Source of the DNA: Conchocele bisecta
Taxonomy: Eukaryota > Mollusca > Bivalvia > Lucinida > Thyasiridae
Reading direction: 5' to 3'
Assembly: GCA_029237695.1 (NCBI GenBank)
Contig: CM055272.1
Location: 32,064,791 to 32,128,790, forward strand
Length of the DNA stretch: 64,000 bases
The notes beneath the pieces are model-generated. The model saw only the letters and a list, made by a program, of their open reading frames with translations. It made no database searches and was not told the DNA's origin. Below are positions 44,542 through 57,200 of the stretch, piece by piece (the first letter of the stretch is position 1; each line of letters begins with the position of its first letter). The translations under genes and the position numbers were made by a program.

Positions 44542-44594
44542 CCCTGGTGAAGTCATGACATCTGCAGACTTCCTCATTCTGTGGTTAGCTGTAA

Positions 44595-44855
44595 GGTAAT
44601 ATGTGGCGTTGACTGGAGAAATGGGGCTTATCGAATTTGTGACCAATGTAGCTCCTGATCGCTCCTGATCAAATACCAAACCACGCCTGATAACGATCAA
44701 GGTTGCTCGTTAGAAGCAAGACGGGTGCTTCATCAATGGAGTGGCAAACAGTGCAGATCCTGATCAGAATGTGCGGATGCATAGGCTGATCTGGATCTAC
44801 ACTGGTCAAAAAACACATAAGCCTCATTTCTCCCATCACAGCCACATAATGTGAT
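44595..44855. mobile_element. MITE, family M
   Basis: GGCGTTGACTGGAGAAATGG and GGGCTTATCGAATTTGTGAC at the left, AAGCCTCATTTCTCCCATCA then CAGCCACAT at the right. The central CTGATCAGAATGTGCGGATG block is intact. Confidence 0.75.
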
Positions 44856-45017
44856 CAGCCATGAGAAAAAGTTTACCTAGTGCATTTTTGACCAGTGTAG
44901 TTGATGGTCATTTAGCACAATTGAGTTTCTTAGCATCTTCGAGCTACACTTTTGTCAAAATACAATGCTATTAGACGCTACATGGAAATGAATGTTCAGC
45001 TAATGCGAGTCTGAGAA

Positions 45018-45364
45018 ACAGTAATAATAAGCTATTGGGTATTTCAAAATTTTAATTGAGTAAAATAAAATCACACTATTGTTTACACATCAACAGACAG
45101 CAATTATTGAATAGTTTGCTTCAAAATGAAAACATGTCTTGGCATTTCCTTAGAATTGTCTCCTTGGAAACAATTCTAATGAAATACCAAAATATGTTTT
45201 CATGGAAAAATATGCTATATTTGTGGTCTGTTTATTGTTTTCTGCAGCATGATAAAGGTACCACAATTTTTTTATTGCTTTTTGATACTCGCTAATTCTG
45301 ATTTCAATTGGGTTTTTGGCAATTTTAATTGGGTATTTAAGCAAATACGCAGCTTATCTGGAGC
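45018..45364. mobile_element. Inverted partner of the MITE at 44151-44541
   Basis: Reverse-complement order of the same blocks: TTGGGTATTTC, AACAGACAGCAATT, the GAATTGTCTCC hairpin, TTTTTGGCAATTTTAATTGG, and CGCAGCTTATCTGGA at the end. The left end has lost its TCCAGATAAG. Confidence 0.65.
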
Positions 45365-45365
45365 A

Positions 45366-45877
45366 CTGTCAGAATACATGTATTTACAAAACATACATAT
45401 ATTTAGCCCGGAAATTGGCATATCCTGATCTGGTGCCAGATCCTCACCACATCAGAATCACTTAGGTCTCATGGGACAGTGCGCAGCTCGGGGTAAAAAG
45501 GAGGTAGACGATTTTCTATATACTTCAGTACCGACCCTGCAAGTTACAGCAGTTTGTCATAATTCTACGAAACTGATTGCTAGCTCCGGTTGATTTTGAC
45601 ATCTTGGAAAATGGTGCATGCTATATGCTGTCTCGTTGGTATGGTTTTGCTTGAGAATTTAAGGTATTTTTCGGGCATTTGTAGCGAAAATTTGAGGTGG
45701 TTATGACCCCGCTTTGGAATAATTTCCAGGAAATAGTGTGCTGTTACAAGTGATGGAACAAGTCATAACAAAGCCTCACATTTTCATGAAAACAATTCCA
45801 GGAAATTCAGTCGTGTCGAAATTTCTGGCCAAAAATAGGTTGGTGGGTTTGTAAAATATTAAATATAAATGTACCGT
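45366..45877. other. SINE piece, then no gene seen
   Basis: 45366-45470 has family I text (GGTGCCAGATCCTCACCACA). The rest has no supportable feature; GATGGAACAAGTCATAACAA and nearby are unique. Confidence 0.35.
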
Positions 45878-46035
45878 ACACCACAGGTTGAAAGGTTGAA
45901 GTAAAAAAAATAATAATTTACCCCCTATATGATTAGATGGAGGGGGTAAAATTTTATTTTTTTTCTTCATTTATTGATGCTTTCAGGCATATTTAATGTA
46001 TTTATAGACCTCGGTCCGTTACTTCAACCTGTGCC
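45878..46035. repeat. Palindrome with CACAGGTTGAAGTAA arms
   Basis: Same arms as the palindrome nested at 3738-3922: ATATTTAATGTATTTATAGA and CTCGGTCCGTTACTTCAACC on the right. The left arm is truncated and the centre differs (TTTACCCCCTATATGATT). Confidence 0.7.
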
Positions 46036-46052
46036 GTACACATGATGCGGTT

Positions 46053-46200
46053 ACTGCTGAATTTATTACATTATCACAGCCAATTCAGTATAATAATTCT
46101 GCATACTTTTAATCATCAAATATGTGCAGTGGTTAGTTCTATATGTAATAATGCATTTTGGAAAAAATAAATGATTTCTCCCTCAAAGTATACTTTGCTA
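46053..46200. mobile_element. Palindromic MITE, family C, half copy
   Basis: Only TTTATTACATTATCACAGCC and the right arm (ATAATTCTGCATACTTTTAA to CTCAAAGTATACTTTGCTAC) remain. The other palindrome arm is deleted. Confidence 0.7.
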
Positions 46201-46639
46201 CTTTGGCGCACTATTTGTACTTCATTTGCGAGTATTTTTCCATATTTGTCGCAAGAGCCTCCTCCTTAACTGATTGCGAGAGGCGGTGATTTTTATAAGT
46301 CACACGCCGACCTCAGAAAAGCAGTCAATTTTTTATATTTTCAACCGTCCTGTGAGACTCTTACAGATGGACAGATGTACAACAAGTAGCGAGGGTAATT
46401 GTATTAATGTGGAAGGATGTATCGTTATTAATTAAGTAATGCATGTGTGCAATAAGAAGATATTAGCTGAAGGCAAACAGAAATTACCGGTATAGGTGAT
46501 TTGAGAAACTTTCAAACAATAAACAAACATAACATGACGTTATGAATAAACATAAACATTGTGAAATATAAAATGGATGCCACTTGGCGTTTAGTAGAAA
46601 CTAATTCCTTGATAAAGGCCTTGTACTCGAAACGTTGGA

Positions 46640-47130
46640 AAAGTGGGTTCCTGGCAGACAGACGGACATATGATAAGTAATACATGTGTGCAATATGAAG
46701 ATATTAGCTGAAGGTAGACAGAAACTAGAAAGTGTGTTCATTAAAAACGTGGGTGTTCGGGCATGGGTCGCTGGCAGCCAAAGAACATTTGAATACACAG
46801 AGGGCCAGAAAAGCATGGATTTGTCACAGCATGAAAGCAGACCATCAGAGCAATGGGTGTGTGAAATATCAAGCAGATTCGTGCAAGGATACAGACATTA
46901 TAAGGCAATTACCCGGGTTTCGAACACACCAAGTATGTGACCTTGACCCTAAACTTAGCGGGGGCGGGAAAATCGTGGATTTTTCACAGGATGGTAGAGG
47001 ACCTTTAGAGCAATGCGTGTGTGAAATATCAAGCAGATCCGTGCAAGGAAACTGAAATTATCAGATAGGACGTACGGACGCTGGTAACACTATATGCCCC
47101 CCTCACCATTCGGAAGCGGGAACATAAAAA
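46640..47130 (+). mobile_element. Pearl-like element, second type
   Basis: TGGGTCGCTGGCAGCCAAAG and GGATTTGTCACAGCATGAAA, then TGTGACCTTGACCCTAAAC, a second unit with GGATGGTAGAGGACC, then GACGTACGGACGC and ACTATATGCCCCCCTCACC. The terminal hairpin is CCATTCGGAAGCGGG here. Confidence 0.7.
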
Positions 47131-47479
47131 GTGTTTTTATTTAATTTCCTGGTTTCAGACATGAACCGAAAACGGAGCCCTTATATTTACGGTTAGGATT
47201 TATGCCATACCGCACCACGTTATCGATCTTCATAAACTTAAAGGTTGGAAATGCTAATCTGACATGTTGTGGTTGTGTAGATTATTCCTGATAATATTTT
47301 AATTTTAGTATTCGTAAAATTTCCCCAACAATAATGTCTATTTTAATTATTGTTATGAAAACTGTATCAAAGTAAATATCAGGCTCGTGTATCGTGAATC
47401 GCATCGTCGGCAAAATATTGCGGTGCATCAAATTTTCTGTGAATCGTTACACCACTAACGAATACTCAAAGTGAGTAAC

Positions 47480-48145
47480 GTACTGTGACATATTAAGTTC
47501 TGAGTACATAACTCTAATTGCATTTCATTACATAAGCGTTATGATGTAGTATTTCCAAATGTGAATTTGAAGCATTCCTTGTTTACTTCGTGGAGTGACC
47601 TCAGAATTTTGATAATACATACTTTATTAGGTAAGTTTATGGTAATATTTTTCTCTCAATAACAATATAGCGAAGTATGAATGTCAACGACCTGCAGCTT
47701 TTTTTCCCTATATTTTAGTGCGTGAAATGTAAATGCTATTCTCGAAGTCGGACATAGACCATAATTATGTAGTATTCTTATCGAAGAGCGCGCTCATGCG
47801 CAGGGGGAAAATACGACTTTTCCTTAATTAATTTAACTATTTTCTGGCGTTATTAACAACTAAATTCTGGCAGTTAGATCAAGTTTAAGTTAATATTCAT
47901 GAATTTTTTTTATTTATTGAAAATTCTCTTTAGTTCATTTGTCGCTGGACAAATTCTAACAGTAATATTTATGATGACGAAAATGATGATTTACAGAGCG
48001 GGATTAGGGAATTTTCCCCCAAACAAATATGGCCGACTTGGTCACGTGATGTTAGTGTGACGTCACGCCGACTTCCAGAATTACGCAAATGTTTACCATT
48101 GACTGTGGTGTAACGATATAGTGAAACCTGTTGCCTATAAGCTAT
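47480..48145. repeat. Second copy of the (ATTAC)n-containing repeat with an insertion
   Basis: GTTCTGAGTACATAACTCTA to TGTAACGATATAGTGAAACC matches 11990-12420. The interruption at about 47743-48078 begins GAAGTCGG and ends CCGACTTC, as a MITE would. It carries CACGTGATG and GTGACGTCACG near its right end. Confidence 0.65.
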
Positions 48146-48230
48146 GTGACATATATACCTAGAGAATAAGAAACTATTCTTTCGACATGACATGCAGATG
48201 ACAAGTTATTGACAAGTTTGCAAAACCACC

Positions 48231-48245
48231 ATGCAGTTTCTCTTG
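48231..48245 (+). other. Possible short first coding exon
   Basis: AAAACCACCATGCAGTTTCT encodes MQFLL and is followed directly by GGTAAGT: a perfect Kozak-type start and an excellent donor, 15 coding bases. It could start a secreted protein, but five codons cannot identify one. Confidence 0.25.
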
Positions 48246-48653
48246 GTAAGTTGACGAAACGCATTCTAACTTCTAAGAGCTCGCGGTTCAAGTCACAAGT
48301 ATAAAATCGCAATCGACAAACTGTTGGATTTTAGACTATGAAGTATTATACCGTTGTCACCTTACTGTATCTACCATGATTCGCTTAACGGTTTAACTGA
48401 TTTGAAATGCCACTCACCACATTTTGTTTTCTGTAGCTAACTTGAAAAATAAATAAACAAATCAAGTCGGACTTGATTGCATGGTTATAATTGTCCTGAG
48501 TCGTTTCGCCCTTATTCCCGTTCGCCCATGGCCGTTTCGCCCCGGTATATATATATACAACAATAGGATTATGCAGACTGGACCAACTTATCTGAAGCAA
48601 TGGAGCGTAAGTGATTTTGGCCAGTGTAGCTCCTGGTAAATGGCGTACTCATG

Positions 48654-49146
48654 TTTGTGTGTTGTGGTTTAACGGCCTATCAACAGCTAAGGTCATTTAA
48701 GACCGGATGAATGGGTTAAATTTAGTACTAATTAGTACTATTTTTTTTTTTTAAATCCCATTATATATTGCATGTACAAGTACATGCACATGTTCAAGTA
48801 AATTCAAGTACATGTACAAATGGGGGGAAAATCCAAAAATATGAACTGAATATTTACAACAAAAAAACTATATATTCAGCCCTGAAATCAGAATAATTCT
48901 GAATGGATGCCAGGTCCTCGCCACACCAGAATCACTTGTCCCCCTCCCAAAAGCAGTAGGATCAGTAATAATATTACTACTTTTATAATGGACAATAACC
49001 CAATTCAACTCCAAGGTAAACAAATCAAAATAGCAAAAGATAAAAACGTACCCGAGGGCCAAACCAGGCAAATCGTGATTCCTATAAGGAGGAATCCCTA
49101 CCGTTAATTTAATTACGCCGTCGCGTTCGCCCGATCAACCACACAC
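48654..49146 (+). mobile_element. SINE-like retroposon (family I), 12-bp target duplication
   Basis: GGCGTACTCATG stands at 48642-48653 and 49147-49158. The 493-bp body is longer than the 400-bp copies, mainly because of TAGTACTAATTAGTAC and ACATGTACAAGTACATG-type short repeats near 48730-48820. It also inserted into a family M MITE. Confidence 0.85.
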
Positions 49147-49528
49147 GGCGTACTCATGTAGCCTGATAAAGAGCGTACTCATGTAGCCTGATAAAGATCT
49201 ATATATTCTTTGTTAGCTGCATGACTGGTGTTTCAGTGATGGAATGGCAAACAGTGCAAAGCCTGATCAGACGGCGGATGCATAAGCTGGCATAAGATCC
49301 AGATGCAATGTTAAAGCCAAGATTACTTTGCGCATCACATGACGATAACACTAACCTCATGAGACTTGAAATAGTCACATGACGACGTCATGTGTTTTGT
49401 TTGACGTTAGCAACGTCAGTCTCTCAGAGAGACGCCAAAAACATTGACACGCTTTTGCGAGCTCCAGATATTTCCAGTTTTACAGCAACATAAACGTATT
49501 TACAACCATAAAGCTATTATCAACATCA

Positions 49529-49554
49529 TGGACGCCGACTTTGGCAACATCACG
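49529..49554 (+). other. Possible first coding exon behind a CRE site
   Basis: ATCATGGACGCCGACTTTGG encodes MDADFGNIT and runs into ACGTGAGT, a strong donor. About 130 bases upstream is GACGACGTCATG, a CRE-like site, in a region (49340-49480) richer in CG than its neighbours. It is on the same strand as the ABCC tail, but the space between cannot hold the other ABCC exons. The next known sequence is the inserted LINE at 49640. Confidence 0.3.
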
Positions 49555-49639
49555 TGAGTTTATTTGATGTAATTTCTGTATTTAAAACGCAAAATGGCGA
49601 TGCCTTTGGTTACTGTCGTTTAACGCCATTCCACACCCA

Positions 49640-51068
49640 CTCCGTTTTCATAACATTATGAAGATTGATTACCACACTGTTCAAATCAGGAAACAAATCA
49701 AAATGTGAGAACTATAGACCTATAAGTTTAACATCTATTCCTGGAAAATACTTGGAAAACATATTAGGACTGCTGTTGTGGACCACATGGAAACCAACAA
49801 TGTATTTACAATCCACCAATATGGATTCAGAAAGGGATATTCTTGCACTACACAACTAATCGATGCACTAGAAGATTGGACAGAAGCTATCGATGAGAAA
49901 AAAAGAATGGATATACTATATATTGATCTAAGGAAGGCATTTGATACTGTATCACATCAGAGGTTTTTAACAAAATTAAAAGGGTATGGTATAGAAGGAA
50001 GTGTGTACAGCTGGGTAGAGGAGTTCTAAGAAAGCAAAGAGTGTTAGTGAATCGGGAAAAGTCAAATTGGACAGACATTCATAGTTGAATACCACAAGGA
50101 AGTGTTTTAGGCCCAGTGCTATTTCTTATCCATGTAAACGACCTGTCTGGGGTCATGACTGCATGATTACAATGTTTGCAGATGACACACAACTATAAGG
50201 CAAAGTAGATGGTATTGAAGGATCAGCCATTATTCAGCGAAGCCTAAATAACACGTGCACATGGATGGACTGATGGCAACTAGGAATACACAAAAAGAAG
50301 TGTAAACAGTTGCATATTGGGAACAATAAGATAAACAAATACTATTTATCAGACAAAGACAGGAACAATTTTGAGGTTATCCAGGCAGACCAAGGAAAAG
50401 ATTTGGGGTAACTTCGACTCAAAGCTGAAATCGCCATCATATTGACAATCAAATAGCTAAAGCGAATACAAATCTTGGTAACATATTCAGGCAAGTAATT
50501 AGTAAGATCTCATCTAAGATGAGTATGGGTCATGTGTATGGTCTCCAATGTATACAACTCCATCAAATAAGTCTTACTAACTTATTCTGAAAGATTAATC
50601 CTAGGACTGCAACACTAGAATACCGTCGACTTAGAGCAGATATGTTACAGGAATATACAATTCTGCATGACATCGATCGTGTAGATAAGCGAAAACTATT
50701 CAGTCAAGCAATTTACATTCCCACCAGAGGCAACACATACAAGCTATTCAAGAAAAGAGCGCGTATGTGTAGTAAACTCCATACAATTAGCCACAGAGTA
50801 GTTGAAGTCTGGAATAGGTTCCCAGGGCCCGGTTGCTCAAAACATCCGTTAGCTTAACGGACTGTTAAATCCTTAACTGAATGGTTAAAATATCTGTTTT
50901 AACAGAGATTTTAACCATTCAGTTAAGGATTTAACAGTCCGTTAAGCTAACTGATGTTTTGAACAACCGGGCACAGATAGCATTGCCGCAGCACCATGTG
51001 TCAACACCTTTAAAAGTCGTCTAAACAAATTCTGGCATACTTTCCCCTCAAAATTTGACCCTCAATAA
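49640..51068 (+). pseudogene. Decayed CR1/Jockey-type LINE reverse transcriptase, 5'-truncated
   Basis: Reading through several frame breaks gives the usual order of a non-LTR reverse transcriptase: YRPISLTSIPGKYLE (49690s), QYGFRKGYSCTTQL (about 49815), DLRKAFDTVSH (about 49925), IPQGSVLGPVLF (about 50090), FADDT (about 50180), then the C-terminal tail RLRADMLQEYTILH and NTFKSRLNKFW ending at a stop at 51066-51068. The endonuclease and first ORF are missing, as expected for 5' truncation. Frames change near 49770 and 50030 and there are in-frame stops. A palindromic MITE interrupts the tail at 50828-50972. Confidence 0.8.
50828..50972. mobile_element. Palindromic MITE (GGTTGCTC family) inside the LINE
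   Basis: This near-perfect palindrome opens CCGGTTGCTCAAAACAT and closes with its complement, with internal arms around GTTAAGGATTTAACAGTC. It splits the LINE C-terminus between VVEVWNRFPG and SIAAAPCVNTFK. A related copy is at 27696-27811. The insertion therefore postdates the LINE. Confidence 0.8.
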
Positions 51069-51266
51069 TTCCAGCACAAAAATATTTACACAATTCCCTA
51101 ACATTTGATTGGTCGGTTGCAAGTCTCCGTCCAAAATTTATATCCCCGTAAACTCCATGCCGAACTACTTTTCGTAACCGTGAGGTGCAGTTAAAATAAT
51201 TCTTAAGAAAACGGAAAATAAACACATTTTCTTGATGAATTTATTTCAAATGCTGGAATTATAAGG

Positions 51267-51420
51267 AATAAATGGCCTTTTTGTGGAATTTATCGGGGAT
51301 ATAAACTTGGAAAAGTCGCGGGAATACTGGACGAAGGCCAGAAGGCCTCGTCCAGTATTCCCGCGACTTTTCCAAGTTTATACCCCGATAAATTCCACAA
51401 AAAGGCCATTCATTCCTATA
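51267..51420. repeat. Near-perfect palindrome, about 150 bp
   Basis: AATGGCCTTTTTGTGGAATT and its complement flank GGAAAAGTCGCGGGAATACT arms meeting at GGCCAGAAGGCC. Only one small indel differs. This is the cleanest long hairpin in the window and a probable MITE. Confidence 0.85.
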
Positions 51421-51736
51421 GTGTTATTCATAAAAGCGGAAGTCAATAATGTAATTTCTTGCAAAATATTAAAAAAGGTCAAAATAGAAGTTTCGAAGAA
51501 CTTACAAGAGAAGAGAGGACTCGACGTCAGTAAGTTCAGTAAATTGTCGTTTGCTGTTGTTGCTGTTTGTTTTTTTAATTATTGAATTTTCAGCAAAACA
51601 CGTTTTGACAGCCTATAAGAAGCAGCTGACATGGAGATTATTATTATGTGATGCCAAAACATGTTTTATCAACAAAATTGAAAGAGAAAAAATAAATGCG
51701 TCCAAACGCGATAAGGATATTCAATATTTAATACAA
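51421..51736. other. Possible family A remnant
   Basis: AATTGTCGTTTGCTGTTG, GCAAAACACGTTTTGACAGC and CCAAAACATGTTTTATC recall family A arms, but the hairpin is gone. No coding support. Confidence 0.3.
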
Positions 51737-52740
51737 TGACTCTCGCCATTTATTTTTTCGCCCCGTGGGGGGGGTATACTGGAGTCAGGTTGTCCGTCCG
51801 TCCGTCCGTCCGTCCGTCCGTGCGTGTGTGCGTGCGTGCGTGCGTCCGTGCGTCCGTAAACTTAACATCAGAGAAATATTGTTATAACTTCTATTTCCTT
51901 CATCTAAAATGCTTAATATTTCACACATGCATTCCTGTAAGGCTCTACTACAATGCTGTGCCAAATCCACGACCGTCCAACCCCCGCTGATCCCAAAGTC
52001 AAGGTCAAATACTTAGTCTCTTTACAAAACTTAACATCAGAGAAATATTGCTATAACTTCTATTTCCTTCATCTAAAATGCTTAATATTTCACACATGCA
52101 TTCCTGTAAGGCTCTACTACCATGCTGTGCAAAATCCACGACCGTCCAACCCCCGCTGATCCCAATGTCAAGGTCAAATACTTAGTCTCTTTACAAAACT
52201 TAACATCAGAGAAATATTGCTATAACTTCTATTTCCTTCATTGAAAATTCTTATATTATTTCACTTGTGCATTCCTATAAGGGTGTACTATCATGCTGTG
52301 ACAAATATACGACCGTCCAACGCCCGCTGATCCCAAGGTCAAGGTCACATACTTAGTCTCTTTACAAAACTTAACATCAGAGAAATATGTTATAACGTCT
52401 ACTTCTTTCATTGAAAATTCTTAATATTTCGTGCATGCATTCCTCTAAGGCTCTACTATCATGCTGTGACAAATACCCGCTGATCTCGAGGTCAAGGTCA
52501 CATACTTAGTCTCTTTACAAAACTTAACATCAGAGAAATCGGTTATAACTTCTATTTCCTTGCTCGGATCTGCTTCACATATCACACACGCATTGCTCCA
52601 ATGGACCTCTACCACCCTGTGACAAATTCACGTGCATGCCCTCACGCTAAGCCCAGAGTGAAGGTCACAAGCCCACACACTTGGGAATCTTTACATATTT
52701 TAGGGGTACCTGGGCCCACGCGGGGGGTATTCCGTAAGCC
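51737..52740 (-). mobile_element. Pearl-like element, inverted, five to six core units
   Basis: Its terminal part (TCGCCCCGTGGGGGGGTATA) lies at the left, next to (GTCC)n/(GTGC)n at 51793-51857. Core units of about 170 bp then repeat AACTTAACATCAGAGAAATA, TTTCACACATGCATTCC and CAAGGTCAAATACTTAGTC. The last unit (52520-52680) changes to the other core type with CACGCTAAGCCCAGAGTGAA, so the array is mosaic. Confidence 0.75.
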
Positions 52741-53477
52741 TCGCTTAGTGACCAATCTAGTTTTGTTTGCGGCGTATATCAGAAAAGTATAGGTCGTACA
52801 ATCTGTTTAATGGCGACGCGCTATATATACAATATACAATTTTATATCTGTCCTGTTTTTTTAGATTTTTTTTTTTTTATAAAACTTGGATATTTGCCTA
52901 TATTATTTTATTTATGTTTTCTAATATATTTTTGTGCTGGGTTAAAACTATTTACATCGGAGGTCATTTATGGGTGGTATATAGGAATGAGGACAGACAC
53001 AGTGATCGGGGCTTTAAACCCATCCACTGTGTCTGCTGAATGTACAGAGGGTGGTAGAAGGTTCCATTGTGTTACTGTTCGTGGGTACGGACATAATATG
53101 TATATGAGTCTTTTGCGGCATGGATCTGTTTGTATGTTTGTATGCGGTTTTGTCTGGTCCTAGGGTCTGAGGATATGAGGAGATTATTTGGTGGATGGAT
53201 AGCAACTATAATAACATGTTCGTATTGAAGTATTGATAATCTGTAGGGGGTGGGTTCCGGTGTGACTGTATTGCGCTACGTAAAGCACTCATATAAAAAG
53301 CTGTGGGAGCGGTATAATACGCGGGCCGCATCATTCTCGTAAATTTTACCAAATGTTTTTTAATTTAAAAAAAAAAACACCCTTGGGCGGGCCATTTTAT
53401 TAGGGGCGGGCGGGGATGAGAATCTAAACATTATTTTTTGTAGCCTAATATGTTGGTATTTATAAATGATATTGCAG
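52741..53477. other. Sequence upstream of the first ABCC exon, presumed intron
   Basis: No Walker A type coding block was seen in any plus frame. The frames at 52767-53039 and 52810-53163 overlap in different phases and look like chance. GGGCGGGCCATTTTATTAGG near 53388 is locally GC-rich. Confidence 0.35.
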
Positions 53478-53644
53478 GACCCTGTGATTTTCTCCGGCTC
53501 CCTGAGAAACAACCTTGGCCCGTTTGACCGTTACCAAGACGACGGACTATGGCGGGTCCTGGAGTGTGTACATTTAAAGGACTTTGTTTGGGGAATAGAC
53601 GGGCGACTTAGCTACGAATGCGGGGAGGGCGGACACAACCTCAG
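53478..53644 (+). CDS. ABCC (MRP-like) transporter exon: Q-loop to signature, NBD2
   Basis: This is a 167-bp exon with acceptor ATTGCAG before 53478 and donor CAG|GTATTA after 53644. It encodes DPVIFSGSLRNNLGPF, the stretch after the Q-loop glutamine of ABCC nucleotide-binding domain 2, then LWRVLECVHLKDFV and GEGGHNL leading into the signature. Family members usually read NLDPF where this copy has NLGPF. It starts in phase 0 and ends with two bases (AG), which join C of the next exon to give the serine of LSVGQ. ABCC proteins export conjugated organic anions across the plasma membrane. I did not find the upstream Walker A exon in the window. Confidence 0.85.
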
Positions 53645-53930
53645 GTATTATTAATGGTATTTTTAAGTTACGAATTTAATAATTAGCAAACCAAAATTAT
53701 TATACAACATGTAGTCCAATGTGCTAAGCGAACAGCCAAACCCGATTGCTGTTTAAAATTTAAATTCTCAAAAATCAGTATATATTTTAGTATGTTTGTT
53801 TGTATGAATACTAATCGTCACATCCTGAATATATTCACATCTAAAAAGAGACGCAAGAAATTGTGTAAGTAAGAAAGAAAATAATGATCTTTAATGGATT
53901 ATGTCGTTCTATAATCAGGGCTCCAGATAA

Positions 53931-54271
53931 GCTTTGTATCTAAAGCGTACTATACCCCCTGATTTCAAAAGCATTGCGTATTTTACTTTTATAAATGAAT
54001 TATTGATTTTTTTCATTACTAAATAGGGAAAAAAATATATAATAAATTTAAACATTCACTTAAATGAGCTGCAAAAAGCAAACAATGTTTGCTTTTTGCA
54101 GCTCAACTAAGTGAATGTTCAACTTTATGACAGTATTTTCACTACTCAATTTGAAAATAAATGCTTATTTTCACATTGCTACACGTATTTTGTGCTCCCT
54201 CTTTTCATAATCAATGCGTATTTAGCTAAAATAATTGCGTAAAATACACCAATACGCACCTTATCTGGAGC
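53931..54271. mobile_element. MITE with TCCAGATAAG ends, with inner palindrome
   Basis: TCCAGATAAGCTTTGTATC to CCTTATCTGGA, 341 bp, in the ABCC intron. A 66-bp palindrome (CATTCACTTAAATGAGCTGC and an arm of AAAAAGCAAACA) at 54052-54120 is absent from the other copy at 17026. Confidence 0.7.
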
Positions 54272-54437
54272 GCTGTATACTTTTCAATTTTGGGGCAAAA
54301 TCAGCAATTGTATAACCACAAATTTCAGAAGGACCACCATGTAAGAATGTGAATGATTTGTATAATGTTGTAAACTCGTCGGGCATGAACAATTTTATGA
54401 ATTTTTTTTTTTTGCTGAATACCTTCAGAGTGGGTGA

Positions 54438-56367
<1,930 letters not shown>

Positions 56368-56473
56368 GGTAATGGTGCTTGATCAGGGTCTCATAAAGGA
56401 ATTCGACGCCCCAGACAGGGTTCTGCGTGGCAAAGATGGTGTTTTCTACGCATGGCGAAGGATGCTGGACTAG
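56368..56473 (+). CDS. ABCC transporter terminal exon with stop codon
   Basis: The acceptor TATTCCCAG precedes 56368. The exon encodes (R)VMVLDQGLIKEFDAP, then a GKDGVFYAW block and RRMLD before TAG at 56471-56473. This is the normal ABCC C-terminal end after the H-loop, ending a few residues short of some relatives. The first base completes an arginine codon with the AG left by the preceding exon, so the exon phases were designed to match before the upstream deletion. No AATAAA was seen in the first 150 bases of the presumed 3' UTR. Confidence 0.8.
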
Positions 56474-56589
56474 TGTAGCAATCAGTTGCCAGGGAAACAA
56501 ACCGTTTTAGCTACACCACCGACTACGCTAATGTTGCCAGTATTTGTCAATGTATATATTAGAATATTGTGCTTAAAATCAAGCAGCTT

Positions 56590-56655
56590 GTTTGACTGAA
56601 CCTGAGCTGTGCTACAGCTCAGGCTCAGGTTCAGACAATCAAACTGCTCGAGTTC
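56590..56655. repeat. Palindrome in the ABCC 3' flank
   Basis: GACTGAACCTGAGCTG and CAGCTCAGG...CAGGTTCAG face each other around TGCTA. Another CTGAGCCTGAGCTGTGC stands at 56766. A hairpin would form in the transcript if it is part of the 3' UTR. Confidence 0.55.
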
Positions 56656-57195
56656 GTGTTGGAATTGACAATAGATGCTCAGATACTCTTGGCAAGATTA
56701 ACACAGGTGGTCAATGTATATGTTACAAACTAATTGACAATTATGCTTGAAAGCAAGGTGCTTGATTGCCTGAGCCTGAGCTGTGCAACAACGGGTGAGC
56801 GAGCAAGTTGGTTGGACGCCGCCGTACACGAGTGGAATATTTCAGTTATTCAAACATGTAAGATGGAATATGCTATCTATTACACGTATACGTTGAATAG
56901 ATCTATATCATGTATGCGTATAGTTGTGTCTCTCTTCTTAGGTCCATGATTTATGCTGCTCCCATTAATGGCTATCAAACGCCGTGTTTCCCGCTTGTTG
57001 ACGTCACGTTGTCTGACGTCAAGCATGACATCATGATCATGTAAACGTTTTTGAAATTCAAATTATGCAGCTGTCTCTATGAAGTACATATTATTGACAG
57101 CATGTCTGGGAGCTGTTCAAGCGTATCAACACTGTGGATTAGTCGACACACTCTCCAAATAATCAGATGACTTTATTTTGACATAGATGTACATA
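56656..57195. other. ABCC 3' flank
   Basis: TGACGTCACGTTGTCTGACG near 57000 is a repeated CRE-like block. No coding frame supported. Confidence 0.3.
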
Positions 57196-57200
57196 AACAT

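Noticed and set aside
48500..48560. CGTTTCGCCC repeats near 48505-48545 as a regulatory array
   Set aside because: Three loose copies only; they look like a decayed repeat end, and no element borders could be found.
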